NCBI GenBank assembly: GCA_973895155.1
Contig: OZ316895.1
Location: 18,166,001 to 18,230,000, forward strand
DNA: 64,000 nucleotides
Direction: 5' to 3'
DNA from: Marsupella aquatica
Lineage: Eukaryota > Marchantiophyta
Position numbers and translations under genes: made by a program. How positions within the stretch are numbered: position 1 is the first letter of the stretch; each line of letters begins with the position of its first letter. Under the pieces are notes generated by a model. It made no database searches. It was not told the DNA's origin and worked only from the letters and a program-made list of their open reading frames with translations. This document shows, piece after piece, positions 59,227 through 64,000 of this stretch.

Positions 59227-59835
59227 CTACTCATCATCTTCATCAAGAGGTGATCTCATGAAGAGTTTTTGCCTACGAGGGAAGACTGGCACAATAACAG
59301 ACCATGATGGTTGTGTTTCCATGGGTACCATGAAGCACTGATCCACCTGGCTTGGGAAAACTATTGTGTCACTATATTCTGTCCCTATTAGTGCCCTTTG
59401 TGTAGTGTCTACACGGTAAAATCCACACTCATCCTTAACCAGTGTGGCTCTACTCGGAGGGGACATGATTGACTTGTACCATTTCACCTCCAAGACAACT
59501 GTGTTGAAAGAGCCAAAGTCCACCTCCAGAATATCCATAATGGTACCACAGTATGGTATCTCATTTTCCCCCTCATACGTGGACATGAAGATAGAGGAAT
59601 CGGTTGTCATTTTCTTCATGTGATCAGTTCTCCAAGTTCTAAAGTGACACCCTGAATCATACATGTGTGTGTGAGACATCGTTGTAATAGATGGCCCCCT
59701 AATGATGTTTTGTATATCTTGCTCAATGGATGTCGGACCATGTGACCGCAAGTAACGGTCCATGCGGTCTTGCGCCCAAACATGCAATGAGTGAAGTTGT
59801 GATGTTTCCCGTGACAATGTCAATTGGTTATCCAC
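59227..59835 (-). pseudogene. CACTA (En/Spm) Tnp2 C-terminal part with DUF4216
   Basis: The 202-residue frame contains PYCGTIMDILEVDFGSFNTV, then VLEVKWY, DECGFYRVDTTQRA and VFPSQVDQCFMVP. This is the order of DUF4216 (YGvIxdIxELDYg, LFkCxWfd, D.yGFt.V, pFilAsQa.QVFYV). The domain is found at the C terminus of Tnp2-type CACTA transposases. The catalytic core is absent, so this is a remnant or a truncated gene. It ends in acidic DEDDE. The upstream side is cut off near 59840, where other retroelement sequence begins. Confidence 0.7.
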
Positions 59836-60200
59836 CCATGCTGTGACGCCGCCGGTACGGCAAGTAATGAGTAATTCGGTCTAAACCGTGCCTAGCACGC
59901 GCGTTAGGGGTATCTTAGGCCGCTATGATTAGCATAATGACAGTATTTAGGTAGCCATTATGAATAGGAAATCATTAGTCAATAAGGAGAATTCATGTTC
60001 GGGCTGGCGGCGCGTCGCCATTCGCACGCCCGGGTTACGAGCGTGGAGGGGCCCCTCCCTCGGGTCCGTATAACAAACTTCGGGAGGCGTCCACTGACAC
60101 GCGGTGACTCAGACCGGTGGAGTGGCCGGTACACTACAAGCGTGAACGGTTCAGCCTATAGGCAACGAGGAGATGTCGGGGGATCGACAAGCCCTCAAGG

Positions 60201-60210
60201 TATAAAAAGG
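60201..60210 (+). promoter_or_regulatory. TATA box of a retroelement promoter
   Basis: TATAAAAAGG sits about 30 bases upstream of CACCAGTCCATCAGTCC, a plausible start site, and 100 bases upstream of the gag-like coding region. It is likely within a 5' LTR (about 59850-60290). Confidence 0.6.
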
Positions 60211-60308
60211 GAGCCGACCCTTTGGAGTGCACCAGTCCATCAGTCCACGCGCCAGCTTCGACCCCAGCTCTCTCGTTCGCTCTAAGTCGCCACTACTATC
60301 TCCTCTGA

Positions 60309-62950
60309 ATGTCGCATACGATCCTCTCCAGTTTGGCCATTCGATTCTGGATGCAGTTCCTATCTACCGGAAGACACTTGGCCGACTCATTGAAACACGC
60401 CAACCCGCGCCGATACGAAATCGAACGCGAATACGAGAGAGCCATCCGCCTAGCAGGACGACACCACTACATCCTTAACTTTGACTACCCATCTCAGAGC
60501 GAGCTTTATCGACCAGCAGAGGTATTTGGGTACTTCTTCAACGGAGACAAATATATCGGTTTCTGGGAAACATTGCTTCGGCTTCCGGATGAGGTCTTCA
60601 ATATCCCGGATATGATCGACTTGCAACGACATCACTTCGACCACATCCCTGCTCAGGTTCGGTCTATCATCAACAGTGAGTCCAGCACTACCCGTTCGAC
60701 AAGGTCGTCTGCACTTGCTTCGGAGAACTTCTACCAGCACCTGCAGAGCTTCATGGAAACTAGACCCGCAACCACCGGCGCCGACCCAGTCGACCCCATA
60801 CCCGTACCCGCACCAACGTAGACTCAGGCTCAGGCTCAGCTTCAGTCTTAGTCTCAGCCTAGCCAACCCCCACCGTCGATCGCCCCGCCAGCAGTACAAG
60901 TACGCTACGTTATCAACGCTGTGGACCTTAGCGACGATGACGAGGCTACCCCACCCTTGCTCAGGCGGCCCAGAGGAGCAAACACTCAGGGGGCCGACAC
61001 TACATCATCCCCTCCCCATGCTCGGACCAAGGAGCGGCTCCAGCAGATAACACAGTGACCGTGGCCGCCCCGGGACCAATACTAACGGCGGTAGCACTAC
61101 CTATGCCCGATCGAGAGGATGGGGAGGTGTCACCCTCCCCGAGCCAGTCACGAGGGAAGAAGAGGAAGGAACCCACCACTGCATCCGGGTTACCCTTGGC
61201 CACGGTAGTCGTGGCCAAGGTGACAATGCACCGCATGGGGGAAAACGTGCATAAGAACATCCTCCATCCCAAGCATGCAGTGTACCTGAAGACTCAGGGA
61301 TTCGAGCACCTCGCCTCTCTCCCCTGGAACACTTGCAGGTACTACGGGGAGGACATGATAGAATTTGTCAAGAATTATGATGACGCACGTCAATATACTC
61401 GGCTGCGGGGAAGGAATATGTCCCTCACGGAAGAACGGCTCAAGATGATCTTCGGATTACCCGAAGGTGACCATCGAGTCGAATCACGGGCTCTCGGGGG
61501 CAAGGGAGCCAAGTACCAATCCTCGAGTTTTCCCTCAGAGGGAGCAGTGGACAACGGGTTTGTGATGAGGACCTGCCTCATCCCCGAGATAGCTGAGCGA
61601 CTGGAGTTCCAAAGTACGCCCTCCACATGATGGAACCCCGGGGGGAGATCTCCGCCGCCCAGGTTATCCAGGTCGAGAACTATCGACCTAGGAAGTGGGC
61701 GTCGTACTTCGCTAAGAAATTCCATGAAGAGATAGAGCGGCGAAGGAACACGCTGTACATTGGCAGGAAGGCGTACTTCGCTAGCCACATCAAGATCATT
61801 CTTGATTGGTACGCTCAGTTTGATCGACAAACCCTTCCTAGTGTCAACGTTACAAAGCTGGTCCCTCCTAGGTGGGTTTTCCCGGCCTTGGAGAGACGGC
61901 CCCAACCCGAGGCCCGAAGTCCAGCGGAAACGCAAACTTCACCCACCCCACCCCCACAAGTAGCTGTAGTCGTAACCGAGGAGGTACCGGATGGGTCGGT
62001 TATTGCAACCATAGATGCGATCCAACAGGCCGGGCTAAGTACAAAAGTCGGTACAACGGAGGTCTTACTCGAGCCCGGGTCTCCCAAAGACCCACCGGTG
62101 GCTATTCCGGAGAACCAGACATTGCTGCAGGAGGACACTCCAGCCCCTTCCAACATTACGTCCCCACGGCTGGATGTCACTGCCCCGGCCCCCGCGCGTG
62201 TTGACGTCTGCCCTGCCCAACTCCGGACAGACACAACCTGGACCACCTGGAACTCTTCGTACCGGGTACATTTCTAAACGGGCTTCTGGGAGATTTCTCT
62301 CATCAAATTGCTCGGGATATCGGGGAGTTCATGGCCTGGAAGGTAGCCTGTTTCTTCAATCAGGAGTTAGTTGCCGCAGTAAAGGCAGGTCGGGCCCAGT
62401 CGGAGGCCCTTCAGAGGATAGAGCGGTACCGGGTGGAGTCCGTATACTTAAAGAACGAAGTTGCGGCTCAAGAGGCTGAGTTTTTGCAACTACGATCCAA
62501 AGTTGTAGCCACCGATGATTTGTTAGCAAAGGCGCACGCCCTTACCGCCCTAGCCGAGCAGGCCAAAGCTGGGAATGAGGCCGAGATTGCACGACTCCGG
62601 AACCAGATTGACAGTTTGAAGAATCAAACTGTCATCTGGCACAAGGACCTGGAGGAGGCCGAAGAATGGGCCCAGCGGGACACTACGGAGATAGCCACGC
62701 TACAGGCCAAAGTGGCACGGCTCCAAACTGAAGCCGAGAAGCAGGACCAGCTGGCGGGCAAGCTGACGAGCGACGCCCATCAGCTGGAGGAGGCATGCCA
62801 GGAGGCAGCGGAGGAGACAGACGCGGCGAAGCGAGAGAATGAATCTCTGCTGGACTAGGTCCAGCTCCTCAAGGCGGACAACGACAGACTTCGTAAGCAG
62901 CGGGATGGCCGCTCCCACTCGGGTGGCTTTGGCAAACGTGCCAGGCATTA
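60309..62950 (+). pseudogene. gag-like coiled-coil retroelement gene, broken
   Basis: Frames 60309-61048 (with TAG at 60819 and 60849), 61055-61630, 61627-62277 and 62331-62950 (TAG at 62856) follow one another on the plus strand. The middle part has HPKHAVYLKTQGFEHLASLP and ARQYTRLRGRNMSLTEERLK, and resembles the plant mobile domain type found in retroelements without reverse transcriptase. The last part (62331-62858) is a long coiled coil (EIARLRNQIDSLKNQ, EIATLQAKVARLQTEAEKQ). No protease, polymerase or integrase follows. I infer a non-autonomous LTR element, now decayed by stops and frame changes. Confidence 0.5.
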
Positions 62951-64000
62951 GCGGCGGAGTAGGAATAGAATAGGGTTAGGAGTAGCTAAGTTAGGCTATT
63001 GGGACAGGCACCTGCCTTAGTTACAGCAGCACTACCATGTTGTCTAGCCTGCGTAGATTAGGATCTTCTAATAAGACACAGCCGTTTTTTGGCCTGACAA
63101 TCAGATTAGTTAGGACCTAAGTCAGCAAATCTTCGGGCGGGAGGACACTCCGTTCCTCAGCCCTTAGTATTTAGCGCACCCCTCGATAGAGGCAGGGGGT
63201 TTTAGTCTCAGAGTTGGACATCCGTGGTATGTGCGGGGAGTCTCGACCTTTGGGAGTGAAAGAGTACCAAGGGGAGGGGGTAGGACTAAGCTCGTCGGGT
63301 GAGTGCGGAGCCGGGCTCCGTTGTAGTATACTCTCTCGGCCTTGAACCTATTCATTCCGGAGCTATCGGGTCAACCAAGTGTACGCACATGTCCCCTATG
63401 TAGTAAAATCCTTTCCCATTATTTCCTTCGTGTAAATCAAGATTGTATGCTTGTGCGCGTGTATGTGTGTGTGAATCTCGTGTATAGGTGACAACGCCGG
63501 GCCGAACGCACTACCCGAGTCGTGCACGGGGTGCAGCTTGCAGGTATGTGGTTGCGAGCACGGGTTGAGGACCTGTATCATAGAATCCGGATCAAAGGCG
63601 GACAACACGAAGGCTTAGAAGTCCTTAAGCCGGGGTCGATCCTGTTATCGACTAAGGTATGTTCCGGCGGCGGAACACAAACCATACCTAGGAGATGTCC
63701 GTATCTAATAGTAGGCGCACTTAGCGCTAGTTTACGTGAATTAGGTGCATTACGCTCTTCCCTCCCTGCCCGAACCCTCATATTTACGAAAGAGGTGCCC
63801 GTTTAAAGTTGAAGCCCGAGTTAAGGCCAAGGCTGATGACGTGACACATGCTCTATTCACATACCAACATGCACACACCTTATTAGGATTCATCACAGCA
63901 GCAATACATGAACAAGAACAAACTGAATTTTCATGAATGGTTTAGGTGTCATGCCGAGGGACAGTGCCTCTTGTGCACATCGACATGTCCCTCGCATGCC
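62951..64000. other. 3' part of the retroelement and beyond; no gene seen
   Basis: The sequence has no recognised coding domain. It may contain the 3' untranslated region and 3' LTR of the gag-like element, but I find no clear match to 59850-60290. Confidence 0.4.

Overview
This is nuclear DNA of a land plant, most likely a seed-free lineage such as a moss or liverwort. Three intact intron-containing host genes on the minus strand support this: a plastid-type MraY (peptidoglycan translocase I, with all bacterial catalytic motifs kept), a nuclear psaL with a chloroplast transit peptide, and a U-box/ARM E3 ubiquitin ligase of the PUB12-14/SPL11 type. The species assignment is inference. Most of the rest is mobile DNA in several states of decay.

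Layout: 1-6541 holds two nested Ty1/copia elements in opposite orientation, the older one also carrying a hAT-like MITE with a perfect 8-bp target duplication. 6542-15357 is gene-poor, with a tRNA-derived SINE flanked by a 12-bp duplication, two inverted-repeat elements, short tandem repeats and one possible small membrane protein gene. 15358-18877 is MraY in six exons. 18224-23042 is a 2407-bp tandem duplication with ATCCA microhomology at its breakpoints; it carries MraY exon 1 together with the 3' end of the next gene. 22257-24552 is an open four-exon gene resembling an N4/N6 DNA methyltransferase fold with altered catalytic motifs. A decayed possible N-terminal half lies at 26571-28384, beyond a long LTR-like repeat. 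28905-32878 is a decayed MULE-type transposase gene with a SWIM zinc finger, divergent from the methyltransferase-like gene. Across 23.2-34.5 kb an 18-bp interrupted palindrome (consensus GYTAGCGANNTCGCTAGC) recurs about ten times, only in introns and intergenic DNA and mostly in pairs.

36122-37901 is psaL. 38215-41249 is a 5'-truncated LINE split by a second LTR-like repeat that carries many GACGCTTT-NN-AAGCGTC hairpins. 41313-44472 is a decayed Ty3/gypsy pol, followed by a repeat-rich LTR-like region. 45.7-50.5 kb shows no recognisable gene. 50582-53489 is the PUB gene. 54-57.4 kb is non-coding repeats. 57.4-59.8 kb has a MULE fragment, a BRCT-domain ORF and a CACTA-type DUF4216 fragment, with ACGT-rich repeats around the BRCT ORF. 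60.2-62.95 kb is a decayed gag-like, coiled-coil retroelement gene behind a TATA box.

The strongest candidate for something undescribed is the 22-34.5 kb block: a methyltransferase-like gene, a divergent MULE transposase and a third lysine/serine-rich ORF, all threaded with the same 18-bp palindrome. It resembles MULEs that carry an accessory gene whose product recognises short clustered motifs (VANDAL/VANC), but here that is only a hypothesis.
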